Origin: Microbacterium testaceum
GTDB lineage: Bacteria > Actinomycetota > Actinomycetes > Actinomycetales > Microbacteriaceae
Assembly (NCBI RefSeq): GCF_001476285.1
Contig: NZ_LDRU01000037.1
Location: 1-64,000, forward strand
DNA: 64,000 nucleotides
Direction: 5' to 3'
Positions 55,244 through 64,000 of the stretch are shown piece by piece (within the stretch, counting starts at the first letter, position 1; every line of letters starts with the position of its first letter). The translations under genes were made by a program, and so were the position numbers. The notes under the pieces were generated by a model. The model saw only the letters and a program-made list of their open reading frames with translations. It ran no database searches and had not been told where the DNA came from.

Positions 55244-55679
55244 CATCGTCGTTCCCCTCGAAGCCCGGCAACGTCTTTCGGCGAACGATCGGCTCCGCGC
55301 GTTCCTCGTGCTTCCCCTCGTCTTCTTCCTGGTGCGGCAACAGCCCGATCGACTCGAACGCCTGCTCACGACACTCGCGCGCGGGAGGCGAGCCGCCGAT
55401 CGATCGCTGGTCGAGCGCGGTCTCGATGCCGTCGTCTCCGTCAGCCGGAGATGCGCGGGACGCTATTGTCTCGATCGCGCGACGGCGACCGCGCTGTTCT
55501 GCTGGACCTATGGCAGATGGCCCGAATGGCACGCCGGCGCCGCGATCGATCCCTTCCGTGCTCACGCCTGGATCTGCGTCGAGGGCGCACCCGTTCGCGA
55601 ACCCACGTCCCTGATGAAGTACTTCGTGCCGCTGATCAGCGTGGGTCCGTCGACGAATCCCGATGCGCCCGCGACCTGA
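55236..55679 (+). CDS. Lasso peptide leader peptidase (B2, transglutaminase-like)
   Basis: A 147-residue cysteine peptidase that removes the leader. Catalytic Cys78 (GRYCLDRATA) and His110 (FRAHAWICVEG) are visible. The acidic residue after the HAW motif is Glu116, where lasso peptidases usually have Asp. GTG start at 55236 inside the end of the B1 gene. It ends the cluster; comEA starts 166 bp later. Confidence 0.93.
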   Translation: MSDIVVPLEARQRLSANDRLRAFLVLPLVFFLVRQQPDRLERLLTTLARGRRAADRSLVERGLDAVVSVSRRCAGRYCLDRATATALFCWTYGRWPEWHAGAAIDPFRAHAWICVEGAPVREPTSLMKYFVPLISVGPSTNPDAPAT

Positions 55680-55833
55680 GACCGTCGCGCCTGGCCCGCT
55701 GGCGGAGTCCGGGACGCACACCCCGTCGCCACGTCTGCGCTTGCGCTCCACAGCGGATCCTCCCCAGTTCGGCCTCGCGGCGAACGATCCACGGATGACG
55801 CTCAGATGCCCGCGCACCGTTCCTTCCTCTTCC

Positions 55834-55839
55834 TAGGGT
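55834..55839 (+). promoter_or_regulatory. -10 element of comEA (leaderless type)
   Basis: TAGGGT, exactly 6 nt before the GTG at 55846. Confidence 0.6.
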
Positions 55840-55845
55840 TGCCGG

Positions 55846-56463
55846 GTGACCGAGACCCTCGAATCCCCACCGGGTGCGCTCGCCGCGCGTCGGCGGCTGG
55901 GAGTCGGGGCCGTGATCGTTCTGGTCCTGATCGCCTTCGCGGTCACGATCGGCATCGGAATGCTGCGAGGCGTGTCCGGCACGCAAGAGGTGTCCGCCGC
56001 ATCCCCACCGCTCGCGACCGCGCTCGCACCCCCGCAGGCCGGTCTGTACGTCCACGTCGCGGGTGCCGTGCGCGCCCCCGGCCTCTATCGCCTCGCCGCG
56101 GGCGACAGGGTCGCGGATGCCGTCGCCCGGGCAGGCGGCTTCACGGACGACGCGGAGCGCGCCGGGGTGAACCTTGCACGACCCGTCGCGGACGGGGAGC
56201 AGATCGTGGTGCCCGTTGTCGGAGCGTCACCCGACGACGGCACCGGTGCGGCCCACGGCACCGCCGCAGGAGGCCTCGTCGACCTGAACACGGCCACGCG
56301 CGAAGAGCTCGACGCACTGCCGCGGGTGGGACCGGCGATCGCCGACCGCATCATCGCGTGGCGGAAGGAGAACGGCCGCTTCACCAGCGTCGACGATCTC
56401 GGCTCCGTGCCGGGCATCGGCGACAAGATGCTCGACGGCCTCCGAGACCTGGTGCGGGTATGA
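55846..56463 (+). CDS. comEA: ComEA-family DNA-binding protein
   Basis: A 205-residue membrane-anchored protein. One N-terminal helix (VGAVIVLVLIAFAVTIGIGM) is followed by a SLBB domain (YVHVAGAVRAPGLYRLAAG) and a C-terminal helix-hairpin-helix pair (LNTATREELDALPRVGPAIA, SVPGIGDKML). It would bind incoming DNA at the cell surface for ComEC. It overlaps comEC by 4 bp. The pair is conserved in actinobacteria, many of which are not known to be competent. Confidence 0.95.
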   Translation: MTETLESPPGALAARRRLGVGAVIVLVLIAFAVTIGIGMLRGVSGTQEVSAASPPLATALAPPQAGLYVHVAGAVRAPGLYRLAAGDRVADAVARAGGFTDDAERAGVNLARPVADGEQIVVPVVGASPDDGTGAAHGTAAGGLVDLNTATREELDALPRVGPAIADRIIAWRKENGRFTSVDDLGSVPGIGDKMLDGLRDLVRV

Positions 56464-58757
56464 CGGCCCTGCAGCGCCGTGCGCTGCGACCCGCCGCCGT
56501 GGCGATCGCGACGTGGGCCGGTGCAGGATGGGCGACCTCGACGCCGGATCTGGCCGGGCTCATGGTCTCGATGGCGGTGGTCGCTGCCCTGTGCGCGGCG
56601 GCGTTCCTGAGGGTTCGGCATCCCGCCCTCGGTATCGCCGCGGTGGCGCTCGCGTGCGCGGCCGCGACCGGTGGCAGCGTCACGGCTGCGGCCCCGGCCC
56701 GTGCGCAGATCGCCGCCCTGCAGGTCGAAGGGGATCGTCAGCTCGATGTCGAACTGACCGTCGTCGGACACGTGGCCGGGGCGAGCGACGGCGGCGCGTG
56801 GTTCGACGCGGTCGCCTCTCGCGTCACGGCGGGAACCGTCACGGTGACCGGTGGCATCCCGACCCGTGTCGGCGTGGATACGGGCGGTCGCGCCGAGGTC
56901 GCGGCATCCGGTCTTGGCAGCGTGATCCGCCTGACCGGACGAGCGGTCCCGCCGAGACCAGGGGAGAGGGCGATTCTCGTCCTCCGCGCGCAGGAGATCA
57001 TCGAAGCGCCTCCACCCGAGGGAATCTGGGCGTGGTTCGAGGCACTGCGAGACGGCCTCGTCGCCTCGACCCGCGGCCTCCCGCAGCCCGGGGCGGGTCT
57101 CGTGCCGGGACTCGCGGTGGGCGACACGTCGAGCCTCGATCCCGCGACGGATGCGGCCATGACCGCCTCCTCCCTCTCTCACCTCACGGCCGTCTCCGGT
57201 GCGAACTGCGCGCTCGTCGTGGGCGCCGCGTTCGTCCTCCTTGCAGCGGTGGGCGCCCCGCGCGCACTCCGCGTCGTCGGAGCGTCGATTGTTCTGATCG
57301 GCTTCGTCGTGCTGGTGACACCCGAGCCGAGCGTGGTTCGCGCGGCGACCATGGCGGCAATCGCGCTGCTGGCCCTCGTCCTCGGCCGCCCCGCTGCGGG
57401 AATGGCGGTGCTCTCCGCCGCGGTGACGGTGCTGATGATCGCCGATCCGTGGCTGTCCACCTCCCTCGGCTTCGCTCTGTCCGCTGCGGCCACCGCGGCC
57501 CTGCTCGTCCTCGCCCGCCCGATAGCGCGCGGTTTGGAGCGATGGATGCCGCGCGCCCTCGCCCTCGCGTTGGCCGTGCCGACGGCCGCTCAACTCGCCT
57601 GCGGACCGCTCATCGTCCTGATCGATCCCCACGTGCCGTTGCTGGGAATCGTGGCCAACCTCGTGGCAGACCCGGCGGCGGCACCAGCGACCATCGCGGG
57701 CGTCCTCGCCTGCATCGCTCCCTTTCCCTGGCTGCGCGACGGGCTTTCCGCTCTCGCCTGGATCCCCGCGGCCTGGATCGCGGCGGTGGCACACACCACG
57801 AGCGGTATCGGGGCGCAGAACCTGCCGTGGCCCGACGGCGCGTTCGGCGCGGCGCTGCTGACGGTCGTCAGCGCGTCGATGGCCGTCGCGCTCATCCGAC
57901 CGACCCGGCTTCGACGAGCGACCGCCGTGGCGACCGCGGTCATCGCCGTCACCGTCGGTCTGATTGCGGGTCACACCACCCTGCGAACGGTCGCCGGGCC
58001 GCTCACGGTCCCGACGACGTGGGATGTGGCCATGTGCGATGTCGGACAGGGCGATGCGACGCTGTGGCGCTCAGGCAATGCCGTGGCGCTCGTCGACACC
58101 GGACCCGAACCGGAACCGCTCGCGCAATGCCTCCGAACCTTCGGTGTCGACCACCTCGACCTCGTCGTGCTCACGCACTTCGATCTCGACCACATCGGCG
58201 GATCCGCGGCCGTCGTCGGACGAGCCACACTCGTCGTCCACGGGCCCGTCGACGTCCCCGAGGATCAGCGGCTGCTCGACCGGTTCGCCGCGGCAGGCGC
58301 ACAGCTGCAGCAGGCGACGACCGGGACGACGGGAAGGGTGGGGGAGACCCGCTGGCAGGCCCTCGGCCCGGCGCCGCGCGACGAGCCCGGCAACGGTGCC
58401 AGCGTCGCGCTCGACGTCGTCGGTGCGGACTTCCCCCGCACGGTGCTTCTCGGCGACCTGGGCAAAGACGCGCAGGCCGCCCTGCTCCGGCGGGTCGAGG
58501 TGCCGAGGGTCGATGTGGTGAAGGTGTCGCACCACGGCAGCGCCGACCAGGATCCGGAGCTCTACCGGCGCCTGCATCCTCTCGTCGGACTGATCGGCGT
58601 CGGAGCGGACAACCGGTACGGGCACCCCACCGCCACACTCCTGTCGACGATGACCGCGCTCGGCGTCGTGGTCGGGCGAACGGATACCGACGGAGACCTC
58701 GCGGTCAGCATGACTGACGGGCAGCTGACGCTGTGGCGTGCACGGCCGCCGGGGTAG
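56460..58757 (+). CDS. comEC: ComEC/Rec2-family DNA uptake channel protein
   Basis: A 765-residue membrane protein. An N-terminal soluble region, a Competence domain with many helices (HLTAVSGANCALVVGAAFV, residues about 240-520) and a C-terminal metallo-beta-lactamase-like domain (DVGQGDATLW, THFDLDHIGGSA, VSHHGSADQD) are in the usual order. The last domain is the likely nuclease that degrades one strand. Full length for the family. Confidence 0.95.
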   Translation: MTALQRRALRPAAVAIATWAGAGWATSTPDLAGLMVSMAVVAALCAAAFLRVRHPALGIAAVALACAAATGGSVTAAAPARAQIAALQVEGDRQLDVELTVVGHVAGASDGGAWFDAVASRVTAGTVTVTGGIPTRVGVDTGGRAEVAASGLGSVIRLTGRAVPPRPGERAILVLRAQEIIEAPPPEGIWAWFEALRDGLVASTRGLPQPGAGLVPGLAVGDTSSLDPATDAAMTASSLSHLTAVSGANCALVVGAAFVLLAAVGAPRALRVVGASIVLIGFVVLVTPEPSVVRAATMAAIALLALVLGRPAAGMAVLSAAVTVLMIADPWLSTSLGFALSAAATAALLVLARPIARGLERWMPRALALALAVPTAAQLACGPLIVLIDPHVPLLGIVANLVADPAAAPATIAGVLACIAPFPWLRDGLSALAWIPAAWIAAVAHTTSGIGAQNLPWPDGAFGAALLTVVSASMAVALIRPTRLRRATAVATAVIAVTVGLIAGHTTLRTVAGPLTVPTTWDVAMCDVGQGDATLWRSGNAVALVDTGPEPEPLAQCLRTFGVDHLDLVVLTHFDLDHIGGSAAVVGRATLVVHGPVDVPEDQRLLDRFAAAGAQLQQATTGTTGRVGETRWQALGPAPRDEPGNGASVALDVVGADFPRTVLLGDLGKDAQAALLRRVEVPRVDVVKVSHHGSADQDPELYRRLHPLVGLIGVGADNRYGHPTATLLSTMTALGVVVGRTDTDGDLAVSMTDGQLTLWRARPPG

Positions 58758-58875
58758 CCAAGTGCTCGCTTCTCCGGCACGGAGGCCGGCGCGTCACCGC
58801 GTCGAAGCGCTCGAAGCCACCGTTGAGGCGGGGAGGTCAGACATGAGCCAGGTCCGACGAGTGAACACCTGGGCT

Positions 58876-59681
58876 TTAACTCGGCGGGACGGCGGCAAGA
58901 GCGTTGGCTCCCATTCTCCAGTCACCGTCCGTTCGGTAGCCGAACCGTTCGCAGAAGTGCTTGAAGCGTGTGCGCACATCTCGGCGGCGCCGGTCGAAGA
59001 TCCAAGGAAGAAGCGGGTCGATACGACGGAGGCTCACGCCGTCTAGGGGGCCTTCCCCTCGCTTCCACTCATCAGACACACACAACCCGTGACGAGAGAA
59101 CGCGTGATTGCGCGAGCCTGCCACGACCATCGGGGCGCCTCCAGCCGGATCTCTGCGACCGGGGACGCTGGCTCCGCATGCCAGGTGTACACGTCCGTGA
59201 GGCGAACCCGGACAAGAGGCACGCCAACGGCCGCGGCGAGCAACGACCGGTGGTTGCCGTTATCACCCACCGTCCCTACCCAGCCACCAGGTCGGTGCCA
59301 CAGCGACCAATCCGCAGCTTCCAGTTCGCCCTCGGCTTCCGACCTCGACCACGTTCTCAGGTAATCAGCCGACTCCGGAATCGAGTGGTGGTAAGGGAAG
59401 TCTGGGTGCGTAGTGACAACATGGTCGTTCCGTAACCACGCCATGGCGCCGACCGAGATTCGGGACGACCCCGCCCATTTGAAGGAGGGAGAGACCTGGG
59501 GACGTCGCTGCGCGCAAACGCGGTCAAGCCGAAGACGAGCCTGGGCGAACGTCAATGCGGCATGCCCCTGCCACCAGTGATTCCATATCGCTCGTGCCGC
59601 AAGCGCCAGAGCAGAGCCGTCATCAAGGATGAACCCGCGGGTATCCAGCGCTTGTGCGACGGGATTGCGTGTTCCTGTCAT
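58876..59681 (-). pseudogene. Hypothetical protein, frameshifted at a TG repeat
   Basis: The first frame (start ATG 59681, AGAGG upstream) runs to a stop at 59043 and includes VGDNGNHRSLLAAAVGVPLV, reminiscent of ParB/sulfiredoxin-like GNHR loops. The second frame continues from about 59090 with well-coded sequence (LRRIDPLLPWIFDRRRRDV, HFCERFGYRTDGDWRM) to 58876. Removing one TG from the TGTGTGTG run near 59080-59088 joins them into about 267 residues. It is somewhat lower in GC than its neighbours and interrupts comEC-holA. Function unknown. Confidence 0.65.
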
Positions 59682-59842
59682 GTGGCCTCTATCAATTCGA
59701 CGGGCGCCGCGGCTATACAAGCGGCCCCATTCTCCGCACACGAGGACGTCAGGTTCCGCGAGGCCTGCACACTAGCAAGCATCCTCGCGCGTCATCCCGC
59801 ACCCCCAGAAGTCATCCCGACCGCAATGTCGGACCCGGTCGG

Positions 59843-59848
59843 TAGGCT
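59843..59848 (+). promoter_or_regulatory. -10 element of holA (leaderless type)
   Basis: TAGGCT, exactly 6 nt before the GTG at 59855. Confidence 0.6.
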
Positions 59849-59854
59849 GGAGGG

Positions 59855-60892
59855 GTGACCCCGGCTCCCCGACGCTCCGCTCCGGCGAAGGCCAAAACGG
59901 CCATCCCGCAGGTGTCGTGGCGTACGCCGCAGCCCGCGCCGATCGTTCTCGTCTCGGGGCCCGAAGAGGTCTGCGCGGAGCGCGCGACCGCGGGCATCCG
60001 GGAGTTCCTGAAGAGCGAAGACCCCAGCCTCGAGGTCACCGACGTACGCGCCGACGATTACGCTGCGGGAACGCTGTTGGCCGTCACCTCGCCATCCCTG
60101 TTCGGCGAGCCGCGTCTCGTCCGCGTCGGGGGTGTCGAGAAGTGCAGCGACACGTTCCTCAGCGAGGCCGTGTCGTACCTTGCTCAGCCGCAGGACGGCG
60201 CGACGGTCGTGCTCCGCCACACGGGGGCGAGCGTGCGCGGCAAGAAGCTCCTCGACGCGATTCGCGCGGGCCAGGGGAGCGGCATCGAGATCGCGTGCCC
60301 CGCGATCAAGCGCGACTCCGATCGCTTCGACTTCGCCGTGGGCGAGTTCAAGGCCGCGGGCAAGCGCATCGCACCCGTCGCCCTGCGGGCACTCGTCTCG
60401 GCCTTCGCCGACGACCTCACCGAGCTCGCGGCCGCGTGCCAGCAGCTCATCGCCGACGTCCCGGGCGACATCGACGAACGCACCGTCGAGCGTTACTACG
60501 GCGGCCGCGTCGAGACCTCCGCGTTCACCGTCGCCGACACCGCGATCGCGGGGCAGTACGGCCCCGCGCTCCTCGCGCTGCGCCACGCTCTGGCATCCGG
60601 AGCCGATCCCGTCCCCCTTGTCGCCGCGGTCGCGATGAAACTGCGTACGATGGCCCGCGTGGCCGGTACGCGGGAGCCGTCGTCGCAGCTCGCGCAGCGT
60701 CTCGGCATGAAGGACTGGCAGGTCGACCGCGCGCGCCGCGACCTCGTGGGCTGGACCGCCGCGAGTCTCGGCCGGGCAATCCACGCGACCGCGCGCGCAG
60801 ACGCCGAGGTGAAGGGCGCGTCTCGCGACGCGGTGTTCGCGCTGGAGCGCATGATCACGATCATTGCAACGCGCGCGCCCTACGGCGACTGA
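59855..60892 (+). CDS. holA: DNA polymerase III subunit delta
   Basis: A 345-residue clamp-loader subunit. The start (IVLVSGPEEVCAERATAGI), LFGEPRLVRVGGVEK and the C-terminal collar helices (VARVAGTREPSSQLAQRLGM with DWQVDRARR) fit HolA of actinobacteria. It lies in the usual comEC-holA-rpsT order. Confidence 0.94.
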   Translation: MTPAPRRSAPAKAKTAIPQVSWRTPQPAPIVLVSGPEEVCAERATAGIREFLKSEDPSLEVTDVRADDYAAGTLLAVTSPSLFGEPRLVRVGGVEKCSDTFLSEAVSYLAQPQDGATVVLRHTGASVRGKKLLDAIRAGQGSGIEIACPAIKRDSDRFDFAVGEFKAAGKRIAPVALRALVSAFADDLTELAAACQQLIADVPGDIDERTVERYYGGRVETSAFTVADTAIAGQYGPALLALRHALASGADPVPLVAAVAMKLRTMARVAGTREPSSQLAQRLGMKDWQVDRARRDLVGWTAASLGRAIHATARADAEVKGASRDAVFALERMITIIATRAPYGD

Positions 60893-60945
60893 CCGACGCC
60901 GCGTCCTGCCTCCGCGGCCGGAGGCTCCGCGCGCACGGCCGCGCC

Positions 60946-61022
60946 ACGAAAACAGGGGATGCCACCGAAACAGGCCGCTGCGGCCCACAACCTCCTGTTC
61001 TCGTCGCATCACCTGTTCTCGT
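60946..61022. repeat. Interspersed inverted and direct repeats between holA and rpsT
   Basis: CCTGTTCTCGT occurs at 60994-61004 and 61012-61022; its near-complement ACGAAAACAGG is at 60946-60956, and CCGAAACAGG follows at 60965. Outer GGGATGCCAC and GTGGCATCCC arms are also present (about 60957 and 61038). It is at a convergent junction and could form alternative hairpins. Confidence 0.6.
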
Positions 61023-61061
61023 CGCACCTCTTCCCGTGTGGCATCCCACCCCGGAAACGAC

Positions 61062-61091
61062 AAAGCCCGCCCCGCGGATGCGGGACGGGCT
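61062..61091 (-). terminator. Intrinsic terminator of rpsT
   Basis: On the minus strand AGCCCGTCCCGC pairs with GCGGGGCGGGCT (plus-strand 61064-61075 and 61080-61091, one mismatch), followed by TTG. It lies 17 bp after the rpsT stop. Confidence 0.85.
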
Positions 61092-61107
61092 GTCGAGGTA
61101 CGGCGGC

Positions 61108-61368
61108 TCAGAGAGCGGCGACCGACTTCGCGATGGCCGACTTGCGGTTCGCGGCCTGGTTCGAGTGGATGACACCCTTGCTCACGGCCTTGTCGAGCTT
61201 CTTGGTCGCGGTGGCGAGCGCCTTCTCGGCGGCTTCCTTGTCACCGGCCAGGACGGCCTCGCGGGTGCGACGCACGTGCGTCTTCAGCTCGCTCTTGACG
61301 GCCTTGTTGCGCTCGCGCGCCTTCTCGTTGGTCTTGTTGCGCTTGATCTGCGACTTGATGTTCGCCAC
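61108..61368 (-). CDS. rpsT: 30S ribosomal protein S20
   Basis: An 86-residue basic helical protein ([20 protein letters not shown], ...[21 protein letters not shown]). It binds 16S rRNA in early assembly. Minus-strand orientation next to holA and lepA is standard. Confidence 0.98.
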   Translation of the reverse strand: MANIKSQIKRNKTNEKARERNKAVKSELKTHVRRTREAVLAGDKEAAEKALATATKKLDKAVSKGVIHSNQAANRKSAIAKSVAAL

Positions 61369-61486
61369 GTCGACGGTCTTTCGTTTGAGTGAGTGTTGGA
61401 AGTGCCGGGCGAGCGGTAGAGGGACGCTGCACCGGCGGTCGTGGAGGTCGGGAAAAACCCCACACGCAAGCCAAGCGCCAAGCTTA

Positions 61487-62209
61487 TCAGGTCGACGCCT
61501 CGATCGTGGTGAGCGCCACCTCCAGCAGCGCGTTGAACACCCGCGGCCTCATCGCCGTCACGAGGTGCGTGGTCCGCGGCACCACGATCAGCTCCGCGTG
61601 CGGGGCGAGCGACACGAACAGCCTCTCGTTCACGCGCAGCTGATCCCACTGCCCGTTGATGAACCACAGCGGAACCCGGATCCGACGAACGGATGCCAAC
61701 AGGTCGAGCACCGACAGAGACGCCAGGGCCGTGTCCTGCGCGTCGAACGCGTACCCGCCCGCGCCGAAGTCCGGCCGGGTCTCGGGCGGCAGCGTCCGAT
61801 CGAGCACGCGGTTGGTGAGACCGAGACCCCGGTCCGGGAGGCTGTCGAACCGTCGCGCGAGGAAGCGGTACGCCGCGAGCCCCACACCGCGGGGGATCGA
61901 GGTGCAGGATGCCGCGATGAACGCCGCGACCGGCGGAGGGTCCTCCCGCCCGACGTACTCGATGGAGAGCAGCCCTCCCATCGAATGCCCGACGAGCAGC
62001 ACGGGGCCGCGGGTCGCGGCATCCCGAACCGCCCGATCGATCGTGGCGAACGCCTCGTCGAGCGTGAACTCCTCGCCCCGCCGGGCGCCGTGCCCCGGCA
62101 AGTCGACGGCCGCCACGGGGTTGCCGCGATTCTCGAGGTATTCGACCTGCGCCCGCCACATCGTCGCCGACGTGCGGATGCCGTGCACGAGCACGACCTG
62201 GACCGTCAT
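61487..62209 (-). CDS. Alpha/beta hydrolase
   Basis: A 240-residue alpha/beta-hydrolase fold protein. The oxyanion part is [14 protein letters not shown], the nucleophile elbow is GHSMGG (Ser near residue 77), and the Asp and His follow in [10 protein letters not shown] and RTTHLVTA. The substrate is unknown; esterases, lipases and peptidases share this layout. TACAGT is 7 nt before the ATG (62217-62222), another leaderless-like start. It is transcribed toward rpsT. Confidence 0.88.
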   Translation of the reverse strand: MTVQVVLVHGIRTSATMWRAQVEYLENRGNPVAAVDLPGHGARRGEEFTLDEAFATIDRAVRDAATRGPVLLVGHSMGGLLSIEYVGREDPPPVAAFIAASCTSIPRGVGLAAYRFLARRFDSLPDRGLGLTNRVLDRTLPPETRPDFGAGGYAFDAQDTALASLSVLDLLASVRRIRVPLWFINGQWDQLRVNERLFVSLAPHAELIVVPRTTHLVTAMRPRVFNALLEVALTTIEAST

Positions 62210-62273
62210 GGCATCCACTGTAAAAGCGACCGCGGACGGTGATGTCGGCGCACCCCCGTAGAATCGACGGAAC

Positions 62274-64000
62274 ATGTCACCGCGCGCCCTGAAGCCCCTC
62301 GAGCCGTCTGCCACCCCGCCGGAGCAGATCCGCAACTTCTGCATCATCGCCCACATCGACCACGGCAAGTCGACGTTGGCCGACCGCATGCTGCAGATCA
62401 CCGGCGTCGTCGCCGACCGCGACATGCGCGCGCAGTACCTCGACCGCATGGACATCGAGCGTGAGCGCGGCATCACGATCAAATCGCAGGCTGTCCGGAT
62501 GCCGTGGTCCACCGCCGACGGCACCTTCGCCCTCAACATGATCGACACGCCCGGTCACGTCGACTTCACCTACGAGGTCAGTCGCTCGCTCGCCGCGTGC
62601 GAGGGCGCGATCCTGCTCGTCGACGCGGCGCAGGGCATCGAGGCACAGACGCTCGCCAACCTCTACCTGGCGCTCGAGAACGATCTGACGATCATCCCGG
62701 TGCTGAACAAGATCGACCTCCCGGCGGCCGATCCCGACAAGTACGCGGCCGAACTGGCCGGACTCATCGGAGGCAAGCCCGAAGACGTGCTGCGCGTGAG
62801 CGGCAAGACCGGCATGGGCGTCGAAGACCTGCTCGACCTCATCGTCGAGAAGATCCCGGCGCCGGTCGGCAAGGCCGACGCCCCCGCTCGCGCGATGATC
62901 TTCGACTCCGTCTACGACGCGTACCGCGGTGTCGTGACGTACGTCCGAATGGTCGACGGCGCGCTGTCGCCGCGCGAGCGCATCCAGATGATGTCGACCA
63001 CCGCGACGCACGAACTCCTCGAGATCGGCGTCTCGAGCCCCGAGCCGATCCCGACCAAGGGTCTGGGCGTGGGCGAGGTCGGCTACCTCATCACGGGTGT
63101 GAAGGACGTCCGTCAGTCGAAGGTCGGCGACACGATCACCAACCAGCGCAAGCCCGCCACCGAAGCCCTGGCCGGCTACACCGATCCGAAGCCCATGGTG
63201 TTCTCGGGCATCTACCCGATCGACGGCAGCGACTACGCGGAGCTGCGCGAAGCGCTCGACAAGCTGAAGCTCTCGGACGCCTCGCTCCAGTACGAGCCCG
63301 AGACCTCGGTCGCCCTCGGCTTCGGGTTCCGCTGCGGCTTCCTCGGCCTGCTGCACCTCGAGATCATCACCGAGCGCCTCTCACGCGAGTTCGGCCTCGA
63401 CCTCATCACCACGGCTCCCTCGGTCACGTACGAGGTCACCACCGACACCGGCGACACGGTCTCGGTCACGAACCCCAGCGAGTACCCCGACGGGCGCGTG
63501 GCCTCGGTGTCGGAGCCGATCGTCAAGGTCGGCATCCTGCTCCCCAAGGACTACGTCGGCACGGTCATGGAGCTCTGCCAGTCGCGCCGCGGAACCCTGC
63601 TCGGCATGGAGTACCTCAGCGAAGACCGCGTCGAGCTGCGCTACCACATGCCCCTCGGCGAGATCGTGTTCGACTTCTTCGATCACCTCAAGTCGCGCAC
63701 ACAGGGCTACGCGAGCCTCGACTACGAACCGGCCGGTCAGCAGACCGCCGACCTCGTGAAGGTCGACATCCTGCTCCAGGGCGAGAAGGTCGACGCGTTC
63801 AGCTCGATCGTCCACCGCGAGAAGGCCTACGCGTACGGGACCCTCATGGCCGAGCGTCTGCGCAAGCTCATCCCGCGCCAGCAGTTCGAGGTGCCCATCC
63901 AGGCCGCGATCGGCGCGCGCATCATCGCGCGCGAGACGATCCGCGCCATCCGTAAAGACGTCCTCGCCAAGTGCTACGGCGGTGACATCACCCGAAAGCG
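62274..64000 (+). CDS. lepA: Elongation factor 4 (LepA), 3' end outside the window
   Basis: A translational GTPase that back-translocates stalled ribosomes. The first 575 residues are present without a stop; the family length is about 615, so only the end is missing. G motifs: [40 protein letters not shown]. The LepA-specific C-terminal domain begins near residue 490 ([20 protein letters not shown]). TAGAAT lies 9 nt before the ATG. Confidence 0.97.
   Translation, partial: MSPRALKPLEPSATPPEQIRNFCIIAHIDHGKSTLADRMLQITGVVADRDMRAQYLDRMDIERERGITIKSQAVRMPWSTADGTFALNMIDTPGHVDFTYEVSRSLAACEGAILLVDAAQGIEAQTLANLYLALENDLTIIPVLNKIDLPAADPDKYAAELAGLIGGKPEDVLRVSGKTGMGVEDLLDLIVEKIPAPVGKADAPARAMIFDSVYDAYRGVVTYVRMVDGALSPRERIQMMSTTATHELLEIGVSSPEPIPTKGLGVGEVGYLITGVKDVRQSKVGDTITNQRKPATEALAGYTDPKPMVFSGIYPIDGSDYAELREALDKLKLSDASLQYEPETSVALGFGFRCGFLGLLHLEIITERLSREFGLDLITTAPSVTYEVTTDTGDTVSVTNPSEYPDGRVASVSEPIVKVGILLPKDYVGTVMELCQSRRGTLLGMEYLSEDRVELRYHMPLGEIVFDFFDHLKSRTQGYASLDYEPAGQQTADLVKVDILLQGEKVDAFSSIVHREKAYAYGTLMAERLRKLIPRQQFEVPIQAAIGARIIARETIRAIRKDVLAKCYGGDITRK

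Larger units (their letters stand above)
49903..55679 (+). other. Combined SDP-type toxin and lasso-peptide gene cluster
   Basis: Order: sdpI-like, lasso precursor A1, sdpC-like, sdpA-like (frameshifted), sdpB-like, lasso precursor A2, lasso cyclase, B1, B2; all on the plus strand. A2 begins 5 nt after sdpB, and the C, B1 and B2 genes follow with spacings of 77, 5 and -8 bp. The upstream ABC exporter and two-component system (45353-49794) probably belong to the same island. Flanks are the core genes leuS and comEA. Confidence 0.85.

Overview
The window is about 64 kb of high-GC actinobacterial chromosome. Codon use, the very frequent heptamer GGATGCC/GGCATCC, the clpP1-clpP2-clpX, valS, ileS-folC-ndk, rne-rplU-rpmA-obg-proB-proA-nadD-rsfS and leuS...comEA-comEC-holA-rpsT-lepA gene orders, and an ultrashort translational T-box before ileS all fit Microbacteriaceae, most likely Microbacterium. 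The genus is an inference; no 16S gene is present.

Layout. 1-7.1 kb: a TPR protein, the Clp protease genes, an M3 oligopeptidase, and a small ArsR-type regulator with a clear double operator. 7.1-15.2 kb: valS (minus strand) and a five-domain peptide/nickel-type ABC importer. 15.2-22.2 kb: T-box, ileS, folC, DUF4233, ndk, a small membrane protein and a VKOR. 22.5-32.4 kb: rne, rplU, rpmA, obg, proB, proA, nadD, a membrane protein and rsfS. 32.4-37.0 kb: a TAXI solute-binding lipoprotein with an OmpR-type two-component system, facing a MHS-type MFS carrier. 37.2-42.0 kb: tRNA-Ala, a SRAP/glycosylase pair, DedA, APP1 and pabB. 42.1-44.7 kb: leuS. 45.3-55.7 kb: an accessory island. 55.8-64 kb: the comEA-comEC-holA-rpsT-lepA core block, with lepA running off the window edge.

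The most interesting region is the island at about 45.35-55.68 kb, inserted between leuS and comEA. It holds an ABC-2 exporter (ATPase plus two permeases), a NarL-type two-component system, an SdpI-family protein, and then two interleaved peptide systems. One is an sdp-like toxin operon (sdpC, sdpA, sdpB), the Bacillus sporulation-delaying/cannibalism type. The other is a lasso-peptide pathway with two 36-residue precursors, cyclase (C), RiPP recognition element (B1) and transglutaminase-like leader peptidase (B2). The two precursors flank the sdpCAB genes, and the second starts only 5 nt after sdpB, so the systems look co-transcribed. Both predicted lasso cores place Asp at core position 9.

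Other points of note: three separate reading-frame breaks (a DUF2087 protein, sdpA and a hypothetical protein beside holA); ten genes with a TANNNT hexamer (one degenerate) exactly 6 nt before the start codon, implying leaderless transcripts; and long inverted repeats at most convergent gene junctions. No gene-free stretch exceeds 300 bases; the longest gaps (9924-10188, 15227-15524, 22195-22478) hold an inverted repeat, a T-box and the rne leader.
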